Shown in pieces: positions 47,855 to 57,268 of a stretch of DNA of 64,000 bases. Position 1 is the first letter of the stretch. Every line of letters begins with the position of its first letter. The stretch spans positions 124,001 to 188,000 of the forward strand of contig MKTI01000004.1 of NCBI GenBank assembly GCA_001898185.1, read 5' to 3'. The notes beneath the pieces were generated by a model. The model made no database searches. It saw nothing but the letters and a program-made list of their open reading frames with translations, and had not been told where the DNA came from. Source of the DNA: Cellulomonas sp. 73-145. GTDB lineage: Bacteria > Actinomycetota > Actinomycetes > Actinomycetales > Cellulomonadaceae. The position numbers and the translations under genes were made by a program.

Positions 47855-48567
47855 GACGGGCCCGTCACCGTCGGCGTCACGACCCCGCCGCGCGTCGGCA
47901 CGGAACCAGAGGCCGGTGCCACCCCCACGGACGCACCGCCCGAGGACGCCACGGGCACGTCACCCAGCAACGGTTCGACACGCCCACGGATCGCCGCCGC
48001 GAGTTCGTCGGTCGGCCGGGTCCCGTCCAGCACCAGCCACCGTCCCGGGTCCGCCGCCGCCCGGTCGAGGAACGCCTGCCGCGTCCGCCGGTGGAACTCG
48101 TCCCCCGCACGCTCCAGCCGGTCCGGCTCTCCCGTCAACCGCGCCTTGCCCGCCACGGGGTCGATGTCGAGCAGCACCGTCAGCGCAGGCAGCAGTCCCT
48201 CGGTCGCCCACAGCGACAGCTGCTCCACGGCGTCGGCTCCGAGGTCCCGGCCGACCCCCTGGTACGCCACCGACGAGTCGAGGTACCGGTCCGTCACCAC
48301 CACCTCGCCGCGGTCCAGCGCGGGCCGCACGACGGTGGTGACGTGGTGCGCACGGTCGGCGGCATAGAGCAGCGCCTCGGTGCGGGCGTCGACGTGGTCG
48401 CCGTGCATCACCGCGTTGCGGAGCACCCGACCGAGCTCGGTGTCCCCCGGCTCGAAGGTGAGCAGCACCGTGCGACCGGTGCTGACGAGCCAGTCGCGCA
48501 GCGCACGGGCCTGCGTCGACTTCCCGGCCCCGTCACCGCCCTCGAAGGACACGAACAGCCCGTTCAC
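47851..48567 (-). CDS. tmk: Thymidylate kinase
   Basis: The protein has 238 residues from the GTG at 48567 (opening VNGLFVSFEGGDGAGKST). The P-loop is residues 10-18. The DRYLDSSVAYQG motif (DRY/H family signature) and a LID region (GEPDRLERAGDEFHRRTRQ) are present. It phosphorylates dTMP to dTDP for DNA synthesis. A C-terminal extension of about 30 Ser/Gly/Val/Thr-rich residues goes beyond the usual family length and is probably disordered. It is coupled to holB by a 4-bp overlap. Confidence 0.95.
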   Translation of the reverse strand: MNGLFVSFEGGDGAGKSTQARALRDWLVSTGRTVLLTFEPGDTELGRVLRNAVMHGDHVDARTEALLYAADRAHHVTTVVRPALDRGEVVVTDRYLDSSVAYQGVGRDLGADAVEQLSLWATEGLLPALTVLLDIDPVAGKARLTGEPDRLERAGDEFHRRTRQAFLDRAAADPGRWLVLDGTRPTDELAAAIRGRVEPLLGDVPVASSGGASVGVAPASGSVPTRGGVVTPTVTGPS

Positions 48568-48610
48568 GTGCGCCAGGGTAGCCGCCGGCACCGACACCGC
48601 CCGGCACGGC

Positions 48611-48643
48611 GAGGGGGACCGGCCGCCTCGGCCGATCCCCCTC
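48611..48643. terminator. Strong hairpin between tmk and Gfo/Idh genes
   Basis: GAGGGGGACCGGC (48611-48623) and GCCGATCCCCCTC (48631-48643) form a 13-bp stem with one mismatch and a 7-nt loop. It lies 20 bp past the stop of the Gfo/Idh gene (minus strand), which it probably terminates. Confidence 0.8.
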
Positions 48644-48662
48644 CGCCACCGTCGGGTGCGGC

Positions 48663-49676
48663 TCAGCCCCGCGGCTCGCCCGGGTACACCACGCCGACCT
48701 GCCGGCGCACCTCGTCCATCGTCCGGAGCACGGCCAGCGTGCCCTCCCACGTCATCCGCGGGCTCTCCGTCTCCCCGGCCGCCACGCGCCGCGCCACCTC
48801 GGCAGCCTCGTACTGCAGGCCGTTCTCGGCCGGCTGCGTGAACGTCCACACCCGCCCGTCCCGACGGGTCACCTGGAACGACGTCGGCCGGTAGAACTCG
48901 CCGGCGACCCGGATGTGACCCTCCGTGCCCGAGATGGACGACGTGGTCGGCGTCTTGGCCCACAGCGTGGTGTTCAGCTGCGCCAGCGCGCGGTCGCCGT
49001 AGCGCAGCACCGCGGACACCTGCCCGTCCACGCCCGTCTCCGTCAGCACGCCGACGGCGTGCACCTCGTCGGGAACGCCCAGGAAGTCGTGCGCCCAGGC
49101 GGCGGTGTAGACGCCGAGGTCGAGCAGGGCGCCGCCGGCCAGCTCGGGTGCGTACACGCGGCTGCGCGGGTCGAAGGCGAACCACTGACCGTGGTCGGCG
49201 CGGAGGTTGACGATCTCGCCGATCTCACCGGCGTCGATCACCTGGTGCAGCGCGGCGACGTGCGGCAGGAACCGCGTCCACATCGCCTCCATGACGAAGA
49301 CGCCGGCCTGCCGGGCGGCGGAGAAGATCTCCTCCGCCTCGGCGACGTTGCGGGTGAACGCCTTCTCGACGAGCACGTGCTTGCCGGCCTTGATCGCCTG
49401 CAGGGCGTTGTCCCGGTGCTCGGAGTGCGGGGTGGCGATGTAGACGGCGTCGACCTGCGGGTCCTCGACCAGCTGCCGGTAGCCGACGTGCGTCGTCGGG
49501 ATGCCGTGCGCCGTGGCGAACCGCTCGGCACGGTCGCGGTTGCGGGAGCCGACGGCCACCAGCTGGGCCCGTGTGTACTGCGCCACCGCGTGGGCGAACA
49601 CGGAGGCGATTCCGCCGGCGCCGAGGATGCCCCAGCGGATCGGAGGTGCGGTACGGGGGTCCTCGGTGCGTGGCAT
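48663..49676 (-). CDS. Gfo/Idh/MocA family oxidoreductase
   Basis: The protein has 337 residues. The NAD(P)-binding Rossmann motif is WGILGAGGIASVFAHAV (about 15-31). The active-site loop HVLVEKAFTRN has Ala instead of the common Pro in EKP. The C-terminal beta-sheet domain contains GGALLDLGVYTAAWAHDFLG, with the substrate-binding Asp-x-Gly-x-Tyr. It resembles the dihydrodiol/1,5-anhydrofructose/xylose dehydrogenase group that oxidises sugars or sugar-like diols. The substrate is not identified. It is monocistronic, sitting between replication genes and ending in a strong hairpin. Confidence 0.9.
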   Translation of the reverse strand: MPRTEDPRTAPPIRWGILGAGGIASVFAHAVAQYTRAQLVAVGSRNRDRAERFATAHGIPTTHVGYRQLVEDPQVDAVYIATPHSEHRDNALQAIKAGKHVLVEKAFTRNVAEAEEIFSAARQAGVFVMEAMWTRFLPHVAALHQVIDAGEIGEIVNLRADHGQWFAFDPRSRVYAPELAGGALLDLGVYTAAWAHDFLGVPDEVHAVGVLTETGVDGQVSAVLRYGDRALAQLNTTLWAKTPTTSSISGTEGHIRVAGEFYRPTSFQVTRRDGRVWTFTQPAENGLQYEAAEVARRVAAGETESPRMTWEGTLAVLRTMDEVRRQVGVVYPGEPRG

Positions 49677-49796
49677 GGCGCCAACGTAGCGCTGACCCGA
49701 CCGCCTCGTCGCGCGCGCCCGAACGCGTCACGACGAGCCTCGCGACCGGCTCACGACGAGCGTCGTGCCCCGTCCCGGCGCGACCGCCGGAACCGC

Positions 49797-52526
49797 TCAG
49801 GAGCGCGAGCTCGCCCGGCTCTTCCCGGCCCCGGCACGGGCCCGCGGAGCCGCCTTCCGCTTGGTCGGGCCGGCGTCCCGCTTCGCCGCCAGCAGGGCGA
49901 TCGCCTCGTCCGGGGTGATCGACTCGGGCGTCGTGTCCTTGGGCAGCGTGCGGTTGGTGACGCCGTCCGTGACGTAGGCGCCGAACCGGCCCTCCTTGAC
50001 CACGATCGGCTTTCCGCTGGTCGGGTCGGTGCCGAGCTCGCGCAGCGGCGGCGTGGTGACCGCGCCGCGGCCGCGCTTCGGCTGGGCGTAGATGGCCAGC
50101 GCGTCCTCGAGCGTGACGTCGAACAGCGCCTCCTCCGAGGGGAGGGTGCGGGAGTCGGTGCCCTTCTTCAGGTACGGCCCGTACCGGCCGTTCTGCGCGG
50201 TGATCTCCGCACCGGTCTCCGGGTCGGTGCCCACCACGCGCGGCAGGGACAGCAGCTTGAGCGCGTCCTCGAGCGTGATCGTGTCCAGGGACATCGACTT
50301 GAACAGGGACCCGGTGCGCGGCTTCGGGGCCGCGGCGAGAGCCTTCTTGCGGGCGACCGCCGAGAGGTTCGGATCGAGCTCCGGCTCGGGCAGCACCTCG
50401 GTGACGTAGGGGCCGTAGCGGCCGCTGCGCGCGACGATCGTCGTCCCGGTGGAGGGGTCCGTACCGAGCTCGCGGTCGCCGTCCGGCTGCGTGGTCAGCA
50501 GCTCATGCGCCTTCTCGACGGTCAGCTCGTCCGGCGCCAGGTCGTCCGGCACCGACGCCCGCTGCGGGTCCGTGGAGCCCTCCAACGGCGGCGCCTCGAG
50601 GTACGGCCCGTACCGCCCGACGCGCAGCGTGATGCCGTCGCCGACGTCGATCGAGTTCACGTCCCGCGCATCGATCTCGCCGAGGTTGTCCACCAGCCCG
50701 TGCAGCCCGCCGGACTCGCGGGAGTCCGACCGGTCGCCGAAGTAGAACTCGGTCAGCCAGTCGACCCGGTCCCGCTGCCCCTCGGCGATCGCGTCGAGGC
50801 CCTCCTCCATGTCGGCCGTGAAGGAGTAGTCGACCAGCCGGTCGAAGTTCTCCTCGAGCAGCCGCGTGACCGCGAACGCCAGCCACGTCGGCACCAGCGC
50901 CTGACCGCGGCTGGTCACGTAGCCGCGGTCCTGGATGGTCGAGATGGTCGCCGCGTAGGTGGACGGGCGGCCGATGCCGCGCTCCTCGAGGGCCTTGACC
51001 AGGCTCGCCTCGGTGTACCGCGGGGGCGGTGACGTCCGGTGGCCGTCCGCCGCCAGGTCGCTCGCGGTCAGCGGGTCGCCCTGCGCCATCCGCGGCAGGC
51101 GCGCCTCGCGGCCCTCGCCGGCGGAGCCGGCCGCGGCGTCGTCGTCGTACCGGGAGACGTCCCGGCCCTCCTCGTACGCCGCGAGGAACCCGCGGAACGT
51201 GATCACGGTGCCGGAGGCGGAGAACACGGCCTCGCGCCCGTCGCTCGTCGTCGCCGCGAGACGCACCGAGGCCGTCTGCCCGCGGGCGTCCGCCATCTGC
51301 GAGGCGACCGTGCGCTTCCAGATCAGCTCGTACAGCCGGAACTGGTCGCCGGACAGCTCGCGGGCCACCTGGGCCGGCGTGCGGAAGTGGTCGCCGGCGG
51401 GGCGGATCGCCTCGTGCGCCTCCTGGGCGCCCTTCGCCTTGGCGGTGTAGATGCGGGCCGCGTCCGGCACGTACTCCGAGCCGTACAGCTCGGCGGCCTG
51501 CCGGCGGGCCGCGTCGATCGCCTGCGTGGAGAGCGCGGGCGAGTCGGTCCGCATGTAGGTGATGTAGCCGTTCTCGTACAGGCCCTGCGCGGTGCGCATC
51601 GCCTGGCGCGCGCTCATCCGCAGCTTGCGGCCGGCCTCCTGCTGCAGCGTGGAGGTGGTGAACGGCGCCGCCGGGCGGCGGGTGTATGGCTTGGTGTCCA
51701 GCGACTGCACGGCGAACGGCGAGGCGGCCAGCGCGCCGACCAGGGCGGTCGCGGCCGCCTCGTCGAGCGCGACCACACCGGACGACGAGCGCAGCGCGCC
51801 GCGGTCGTCGAAGTCGCGGCCGCTGGCCACCCGCGCCCCGTCGAGCCCCGTCAGCCGCGCGGAGAACGTCGGCTCGTCGTCGTCGGCCACCGCGAAGGTG
51901 CCCGTCAGGTCCCAGTAGTCCGCGGCGCGGAACGCCATCCGCTCCCGCTCGCGCTCCACCACCAGACGCGTCGCCACCGACTGCACACGACCGGCGGACA
52001 GCCCCGGCCGCACCTTGCGCCACAGCACCGGCGACACCTCGTACCCGTACAGCCGGTCGAGGATGCGGCGGGTCTCCTGCGCGTCCACCAACCGGTCGTC
52101 CAGCTCCCGGGTCGACGTCAGCGCCCGCTGGATCGCCTCGCGGGTGATCTCGTGGAACACCATCCGCTTGACCGGCACCTTGGGCTTCAGCTCGGACAGC
52201 AGGTGCCAGGCGATCGCCTCACCCTCGCGGTCCTCGTCGGTGGCGAGGTAGAGCTCGTCGGAGTCCTTGAGCAGCCGCTTGAGCTCGGCGACCTTCTTCT
52301 TCTTGTCCGCGTCGACCACGTAGTACGGCGTGAAGCCGTTGTCGACGTCGACGGCGAACTTGCCGAACGGACCCTTCTTCATGTCCGCCGGCAGCTCGGA
52401 CGGCTGCGGGAGGTCGCGGATGTGGCCCACGGACGCCTCGACGTCGTACCCCTCGCCGAGGTACCCCGCGATCGTGCGCGCCTTGGCAGGCGACTCCACG
52501 ATGACGAGCTTGCGTCCTGCAGCCAT
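49797..52526 (-). CDS. topA: DNA topoisomerase I
   Basis: This 909-residue type IA topoisomerase relaxes negative supercoils. The TOPRIM domain at the N-terminus (KLVIVESPAKARTIAGYLG, with the catalytic Glu, and TDEDREGEAIAWHL) is intact. The active-site tyrosine is Tyr324 in GYITYMRTDS. The C-terminal third lacks zinc ribbons and consists of several topo_C_Rpt modules (for example GRYGPYLEAP, GRFGAYVTDG) and a Lys/Arg/Ala-rich tail, the actinobacterial arrangement. It is an essential housekeeping gene. Confidence 0.97.
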   Translation of the reverse strand: MAAGRKLVIVESPAKARTIAGYLGEGYDVEASVGHIRDLPQPSELPADMKKGPFGKFAVDVDNGFTPYYVVDADKKKKVAELKRLLKDSDELYLATDEDREGEAIAWHLLSELKPKVPVKRMVFHEITREAIQRALTSTRELDDRLVDAQETRRILDRLYGYEVSPVLWRKVRPGLSAGRVQSVATRLVVERERERMAFRAADYWDLTGTFAVADDDEPTFSARLTGLDGARVASGRDFDDRGALRSSSGVVALDEAAATALVGALAASPFAVQSLDTKPYTRRPAAPFTTSTLQQEAGRKLRMSARQAMRTAQGLYENGYITYMRTDSPALSTQAIDAARRQAAELYGSEYVPDAARIYTAKAKGAQEAHEAIRPAGDHFRTPAQVARELSGDQFRLYELIWKRTVASQMADARGQTASVRLAATTSDGREAVFSASGTVITFRGFLAAYEEGRDVSRYDDDAAAGSAGEGREARLPRMAQGDPLTASDLAADGHRTSPPPRYTEASLVKALEERGIGRPSTYAATISTIQDRGYVTSRGQALVPTWLAFAVTRLLEENFDRLVDYSFTADMEEGLDAIAEGQRDRVDWLTEFYFGDRSDSRESGGLHGLVDNLGEIDARDVNSIDVGDGITLRVGRYGPYLEAPPLEGSTDPQRASVPDDLAPDELTVEKAHELLTTQPDGDRELGTDPSTGTTIVARSGRYGPYVTEVLPEPELDPNLSAVARKKALAAAPKPRTGSLFKSMSLDTITLEDALKLLSLPRVVGTDPETGAEITAQNGRYGPYLKKGTDSRTLPSEEALFDVTLEDALAIYAQPKRGRGAVTTPPLRELGTDPTSGKPIVVKEGRFGAYVTDGVTNRTLPKDTTPESITPDEAIALLAAKRDAGPTKRKAAPRARAGAGKSRASSRS

Positions 52527-52583
52527 GCTGTCCGGCCTCTCCAGCGTTCCGGCGCATCGGTCGAGCGCCGTTCCCGCCGAACC

Positions 52584-53468
52584 CTACGACCTTCCGTCAA
52601 GCGAGCCGGTGGCCCGGCGCAGCACCAGCATCGCGGCGAAGGTCAGCGCGGAGGCGGCGATCACCGCGCTCACGCCGCCGGCGTAGGCCAGCACCTCGGC
52701 CGCCCGGGTGGCCGTGGCGGCCCGCACCGACCACGTGCGGACCAGCAGCAGCGCCCCGACGGCTCCCGCCGCGACGCCGCCGGCCAGCAGCACGCCGAGG
52801 ACCACCGAGTAGGTGCTCGGCCCGCGCTCCGTACGCACCACCGGCACCTGGTCGGTGACGGTCGGTGCGGACCGGCGGTAGGTGGACAGGGCGCAGGCGA
52901 CGGCGGTCCACGCGAGCACGACGAGGGTCGCGGCGACGGCGTCCGACGGGCGGTGCCAGCGCCCGATCAGCGTCGAGACACCGGTCGCGGCGGTGTACGC
53001 GCCGCCCAGACCGGCCACCCACGGGCGGGCGCGCGGCGGGACGACGAACAGCAGGGCCGCCGAGACGGAGGCGGCCGCGGTGGTGTGGCCGCTCGGCAGC
53101 GTGTTGTCCCCGGTGCCGGGCTGCAGGTGCGGTCGCTGGAGCACCACCAGCTTGAGCAGTCGCGTGGTGCCGTTGGCGCCGATCACCAGCACGGCGACCT
53201 GCACGGCGAGCTCCCAGCGGCGCCGGACCAGCGCCACCACCACCGAGACGGCCAGCGCCGCGGCGATGAACCACGTCGACACCACGTCGAGCACGCCGTG
53301 GGCGGTGCTCCACAGGTGCGTCTGGCCGAACCGCGCACCGTCGAACGCCAGCCGCTCCACCTGCTGACCGGCCACCGTGTCCACGAACACGCGCCACAGC
53401 AGCCACACGCCGACGGCCGAGACGGCCGCCACCGACCAGGCGACCAGCGCCGCGCGTCGCCTGCTCAC
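52584..53468 (-). CDS. PAP2 superfamily membrane phosphatase
   Basis: The protein has 294 residues from the GTG at 53468; the longer frame upstream is not family-like. Five or more membrane helices surround the PAP2 active site: KLVVLQRPHLQP (K-x6-RP), PSGHTTAAAS (His acid/base) and GRWHRPSDAVAATLV (R-x-x-H-R-x-x-D type, the nucleophile His). It should dephosphorylate lipid phosphates such as phosphatidate or undecaprenyl pyrophosphate. Two extra C-terminal helices (VLGVLLAGGVAAGAVGALLL, and a last one) exceed the minimal family length. It lies 57 bp after the topA start region on the same strand. Confidence 0.88.
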   Translation of the reverse strand: MSRRRAALVAWSVAAVSAVGVWLLWRVFVDTVAGQQVERLAFDGARFGQTHLWSTAHGVLDVVSTWFIAAALAVSVVVALVRRRWELAVQVAVLVIGANGTTRLLKLVVLQRPHLQPGTGDNTLPSGHTTAAASVSAALLFVVPPRARPWVAGLGGAYTAATGVSTLIGRWHRPSDAVAATLVVLAWTAVACALSTYRRSAPTVTDQVPVVRTERGPSTYSVVLGVLLAGGVAAGAVGALLLVRTWSVRAATATRAAEVLAYAGGVSAVIAASALTFAAMLVLRRATGSLDGRS

Positions 53469-53575
53469 CGCCCCACGGTAGGCGACGGCACCGCTGCCCC
53501 GCCGCCGGCCCGTCGGCCCATGGCCCGCCAGCGCACCCGGCGGCGCACCCGTCGACGCACCAGTCGGCCCCGCCG

Positions 53576-53932
53576 TCAGCCGACCGCCACCGGCACCGGC
53601 TCGCCGGCGCCGACCACCACCGCGTGCGTGCACGCGCCCAGCCGGCCCCGTGCCTCGTCGTCCGCGTTGATGCACAGCAGGCAGCCGCCGCGGCCCTCGA
53701 GCCGGGCCGCCGCCTCGTCGATCGCCGCGGCCGCCCGTCCGGACCGCAACCGCGCTGCGCCGAGGTCGAGCACGACGAGCGAGGCGCACGCGGAGAGCGC
53801 GTCGAGCAGGGCGCGCAGCCGGCCGACGTCCTCCCGTCCGAACGAACCCGCCGGTCGCACCTGCGCGGTGAGCCAGCCCTCGCCCTCGAGCGGTCGGTGC
53901 TCGGACGTGCGCGGCACGGTGGGAACCGTCAT
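53576..53932 (-). CDS. STAS-like domain protein
   Basis: The protein has 118 residues. The core GREDVGRLRALLDALSACAS, LVVLDLGAARLRSGRAAAAI, then GGCLLCINADDEARGRLG suggests a STAS (anti-sigma antagonist) fold. The phospho-acceptor Ser position reads Ser in RLRSGRA, which could be modified by an RsbW-type kinase (27 kb to the left is one, 26849-27292). It has its own ATG and no partner gene next to it. The family call is moderate because sequence signals are short. Confidence 0.6.
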   Translation of the reverse strand: MTVPTVPRTSEHRPLEGEGWLTAQVRPAGSFGREDVGRLRALLDALSACASLVVLDLGAARLRSGRAAAAIDEAAARLEGRGGCLLCINADDEARGRLGACTHAVVVGAGEPVPVAVG

Positions 53933-54044
53933 GGCTGGCCTCCTGGTCGATGCGACCTGGTCAGCCCATCGCCCGAGCCTGGGACGGTGCTGGGAGCCGA
54001 CGTCGGGATGGCTGAGAGCGGCACGCTCCCGGTCGACCTCCCGC

Positions 54045-55079
54045 TCAGCCGCCGAGCCCGGGGATCGTCGTCGCCTGGGCCGCGGAGCCGAGCAGCGGCA
54101 GGCCGAGCAGCAGCTCCGTGGTGCGCAGCAGGGAGTAGTGGTCCAGGCGGGTGCCGATCCGGGTCTGCGCGGGGACGGTGGGCGCCACCACCAGCAGGGG
54201 GACGCGGTTGTCGTGCGCGGTGTCGTCCTCGTCCCACGTGATCAGCACCACCGTGGTGCCGCGGGTGTAGGCGCTGCTGTTCAGCACCGCGGGCAGGTGC
54301 TCGCGCAGCCAGGTGTCGCCGGTGGACACCGAGCAGTCGTGCATGTCGTGGCACAGGTCGGGCGTGACCAGGGAGAACGCGGGCAGCCGGTCGGCCGCGA
54401 GGTCGGTGCTCAGCTGGCCGAGGCCGACGTCCCAGCGGGCGCAGTCGGCGCGCACCGCGGTGTAGTAGGCGGCGGGGTTGTGCCGGACGGCGTAGCTGCC
54501 CGACGAGCTCGGCGCGCACGGCGCCGGCATCCCCTCCTGGTACGACCGCCACTGCTTGCCGGCGGCCGTCAGCTGGCCGAACAAGGACGGGCCGGACAGC
54601 GGGTGGACAGCGGGGTCGCCGTCGTCCGCGACACCGTTGGTGGAGCCGGACGTGGCCGCGAGGTAGTTGGGCAGCGACGGGTGCGTGATGCCGTGGTAGT
54701 CCATCGCCAGCGCGCACGAGGCGGCGAGAGTGGTGATGTAGGACGCGTCCGGTGAGCCGATGATGCTGGTCGAGGGCTTGTTCTCGAACCAGATCCAGAT
54801 CACGTGCTCCCAGGTGGCCGGCTGCGCGGCGCCGACGCACGGCCGGGTCGACGAGACGCCGGACACGCTGGGTGACGGCGCCGACGTGGAACCGTCGGCC
54901 GCCGTGGCGATCGAGGACCCGGCCGTCCCAGCCGCCGACGGCCGCACGGACGACGAGGTGGCGGAACCGTCGGACGGCGACGTGCCGACCGTGCACCCGG
55001 CCAGCAGCAGGAGCACCGCGGCGGCACCGACCAGCGCCGACCGGCCCGTCGTCAGCCGACCCTTCACCCGAACGCGCAC
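54045..55079 (-). CDS. Lipoprotein phosphoesterase (alkaline phosphatase-like)
   Basis: The protein has 344 residues. The GTG at 55079 (or 55067) gives a lipoprotein signal ending AAVLLLLAGCTVG (Cys29 from the first GTG). A Ser/Thr linker precedes a phosphoesterase-family (PF04185-like) domain: HVIWIWFENKPSTSIIGSPD at its start, GITHPSLPNYLAATSGST, LVTPDLCHDMHDC, then TTVVLITWDEDDTAHDN. Acidic/His metal ligands fit an acid phosphatase or phospholipase-C-like enzyme acting outside the membrane. It is encoded on its own between the STAS protein and the ABC importer operon end. Confidence 0.85.
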   Translation of the reverse strand: MRVRVKGRLTTGRSALVGAAAVLLLLAGCTVGTSPSDGSATSSSVRPSAAGTAGSSIATAADGSTSAPSPSVSGVSSTRPCVGAAQPATWEHVIWIWFENKPSTSIIGSPDASYITTLAASCALAMDYHGITHPSLPNYLAATSGSTNGVADDGDPAVHPLSGPSLFGQLTAAGKQWRSYQEGMPAPCAPSSSGSYAVRHNPAAYYTAVRADCARWDVGLGQLSTDLAADRLPAFSLVTPDLCHDMHDCSVSTGDTWLREHLPAVLNSSAYTRGTTVVLITWDEDDTAHDNRVPLLVVAPTVPAQTRIGTRLDHYSLLRTTELLLGLPLLGSAAQATTIPGLGG

Positions 55080-55174
55080 CCGGACACTGTGCCGCCCCCA
55101 CCTACCGGGACGCGAACCGGCGGGCCGCCGGGGGACGGACCCGACGGCCCACCGGCCGGCTCGGCGGGCCCGGC

Positions 55175-56278
55175 TCAGCGGGCCGCGAGCTCCGGCGGTA
55201 CCGGGACCGGCTCGAACCCGGCGGCGGCCACCCGGTCGGGGTCGTGGCGCAGGCACGCCACCGTCCGCCGCGGGTCGTCGCCGGCCACCGCCGGGGTCAC
55301 CAGCTCCGGCCGCACGGCCGCGCACGCGTCGAACGCGTACGGGCAGCGGGCCTGGAACGCGCAGCCGGACGGCAGGGCCGCCAGGTCCGGCGGCGAGCCC
55401 GGGATGCCGCCCAGCTCGCGCTTCGGCCCGCGCAGCGGCGGGAACGAGTGCAGCAGCCCGCTCGCGTAGGGGTGGCGCGGGCGGCGGTACACGTCCTGGG
55501 CCGCGGCGTCCTCGACGATCTCGCCGGCGTACATGATCGCGATGCGGTCGGCGATCTCGATCAGCAGGGAGACGTCGTGCGTGATGAACACGACGGAGAA
55601 CCCGAGGCGCTCGCGCAGGTCGGCGATCTGCTCGACGATCTGCCGCTGCATCACCACGTCCAGGGCCGTGGTCGGCTCGTCCATGATCAGCACCTGCGGG
55701 TCCAGGGCCAGCGCCATGGCGATCATCACGCGCTGCCGCATGCCGCCGGACAGCTGGTGCGGGTAGCTGCGCAGCCGGTCGGTGGAGATGCCCACCAGCT
55801 CGAGCAGCTCGGCCGCCTTCTCCAGCGACTCCGCGCGGCCGATCTCCGGCCGGTGCGCACGGATGCCGTCCGCGATCTGACGGCCCACCCGGAACACCGG
55901 GTTGAGGGAGTTCATCGCCCCCTGGAACACGATCGCGGTGTCCTGCCAGCGGGAGGCGCGCAGCTCGGTGTCGCTCAACGCCAGCAGGTCGCGGCGCGAC
56001 CCGTCCCGGTCGGTGAAGACCACCTCGCCCCCGGTGACCAGGCCCGGCGGCGGCAGCAGGCGGGTGGCGGCGTAGGCCAGCGTCGACTTGCCGCAGCCCG
56101 ACTCACCCGCCAGCCCCAGCACCTCGCCACGGTGCAGCGTCAGGGACACCTGGCGCAGCACGTGCACCGGGTCCTCGTCGTACCCGTAGTCCACCGACAG
56201 GTTGCGGATCTCGAGCACGGGGTCCCCGACCACGGCCCGCCCCGGACCGGTCTCCTCCAGCACCACGTCCACGCTCAC
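55175..56278 (-). CDS. Dpp/Opp-type ABC importer ATPase (DppD-like)
   Basis: The protein has 367 residues; its GTG 56278 overlaps the permease stop (GTGA). The ATPase contains Walker [10 protein letters not shown], signature [15 protein letters not shown], Walker [13 protein letters not shown] and switch His (ITHD). The C-terminal oligopeptide/dipeptide extension holds a Cys cluster ([14 protein letters not shown] and a later Cys) that binds an iron-sulfur cluster in relatives. It is the last gene of the GH3/importer operon. It powers uptake together with the DppF-like ATPase. Confidence 0.95.
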   Translation of the reverse strand: MSVDVVLEETGPGRAVVGDPVLEIRNLSVDYGYDEDPVHVLRQVSLTLHRGEVLGLAGESGCGKSTLAYAATRLLPPPGLVTGGEVVFTDRDGSRRDLLALSDTELRASRWQDTAIVFQGAMNSLNPVFRVGRQIADGIRAHRPEIGRAESLEKAAELLELVGISTDRLRSYPHQLSGGMRQRVMIAMALALDPQVLIMDEPTTALDVVMQRQIVEQIADLRERLGFSVVFITHDVSLLIEIADRIAIMYAGEIVEDAAAQDVYRRPRHPYASGLLHSFPPLRGPKRELGGIPGSPPDLAALPSGCAFQARCPYAFDACAAVRPELVTPAVAGDDPRRTVACLRHDPDRVAAAGFEPVPVPPELAAR

Positions 56279-57267
56279 TGCTCCTTCGCCTCGTGCACCA
56301 CGGGGGTGAACCCGACGCGCGGCCGGATGCCGCGCCGGCGCAGGGAGCCGGCGTTCAGGCCGGTGCTGCGCAGGCGGGGGTTGACGAACTCGTCGATGCC
56401 GAAGTTGATCAGCGTCAGGCCCGTGCCCAGCAGCGCGATGCAGAGCCCGGCCGGGACGAACCACCACCACGCGCCGCGCTGCAGCGCGAGGTTGCCCTGG
56501 GCCCAGAACAGGACGGTTCCCCAGTTCCAGCTGGACACGCTGGTCACGCCGATGAAGGCGAGCGTGATCTGCGACAGCACGGCGAACACCACGGTGCCGA
56601 CGAACCCGCTGGCGATGATCGCCGTCAGGTTGGGCAGGATCTCGCTGGTGATGATGCGCCACGTGGTCTCGCCGTTGGCGCGCGCGGCCTCCACGAAGTC
56701 CCGACGCCGCAGCGAGAGCGTCTGCGCGCGCAGCACCCGCGCGCCCCACGCCCAGCCGGTCAGCGCGATCACCATCGCGACGGTGATGCCGCCGGCCGAC
56801 GGCAGCTGGCCCGCGATGATGATGATCAGCGGCAGCTGCGGGATCACCAGGAACACGTTGGACAGCGCCGACAGCGTCTCGTCCCCCGCACCGCCGATGT
56901 AGCCGGCGGTCACGCCGATCAGCACACCCATCGCGGTGGCGACCACGCCGGCGATCAGGCCGACCACCATCACGCCCCGGGTGCCCACCACGATCTGCGA
57001 CAGCACGTCCTGACCCAGGTGCGTGGTGCCCAGCCAGTGCTGGGCCGACGGCGGTTTGAGGATGGCCGTCGAGACGGCGCTCGGGTCGTAGGGCGCGATC
57101 CACGGGCCGATCACGGCGAGCACGCCGAAGAACCCGAGGATCGCCATGCCGGTGATCGCCTTGGCGTTGCGCAGGAACAGCAGCCGGCGCCGCTTGCCCT
57201 TGCGAGCCCCCCGCACAGGAGCGGTGACGTCGGCGCCGGTGGTCAGCGCGGTGGTGTCGACGGCCAT
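56275..57267 (-). CDS. Dpp/Opp-type ABC permease (DppC-like)
   Basis: This 330-residue permease has six predicted helices. The EAA loop EAARANGETTWRIITSEILP contacts the ATPases. The N-terminal domain typical of DppC precedes (KAITGMAILGFFGVLAVIGP, APYDPSAVSTAI, HWLGTTHLGQDVLSQIVVG). It starts one base after the DppB-like stop and overlaps the DppD-like start. It forms the heterodimeric pore with the DppB-like permease. The substrate is probably an oligosaccharide given the GH3 gene in the operon. Confidence 0.95.
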   Translation of the reverse strand: MAVDTTALTTGADVTAPVRGARKGKRRRLLFLRNAKAITGMAILGFFGVLAVIGPWIAPYDPSAVSTAILKPPSAQHWLGTTHLGQDVLSQIVVGTRGVMVVGLIAGVVATAMGVLIGVTAGYIGGAGDETLSALSNVFLVIPQLPLIIIIAGQLPSAGGITVAMVIALTGWAWGARVLRAQTLSLRRRDFVEAARANGETTWRIITSEILPNLTAIIASGFVGTVVFAVLSQITLAFIGVTSVSSWNWGTVLFWAQGNLALQRGAWWWFVPAGLCIALLGTGLTLINFGIDEFVNPRLRSTGLNAGSLRRRGIRPRVGFTPVVHEAKEQ

Positions 57268-57268
57268 G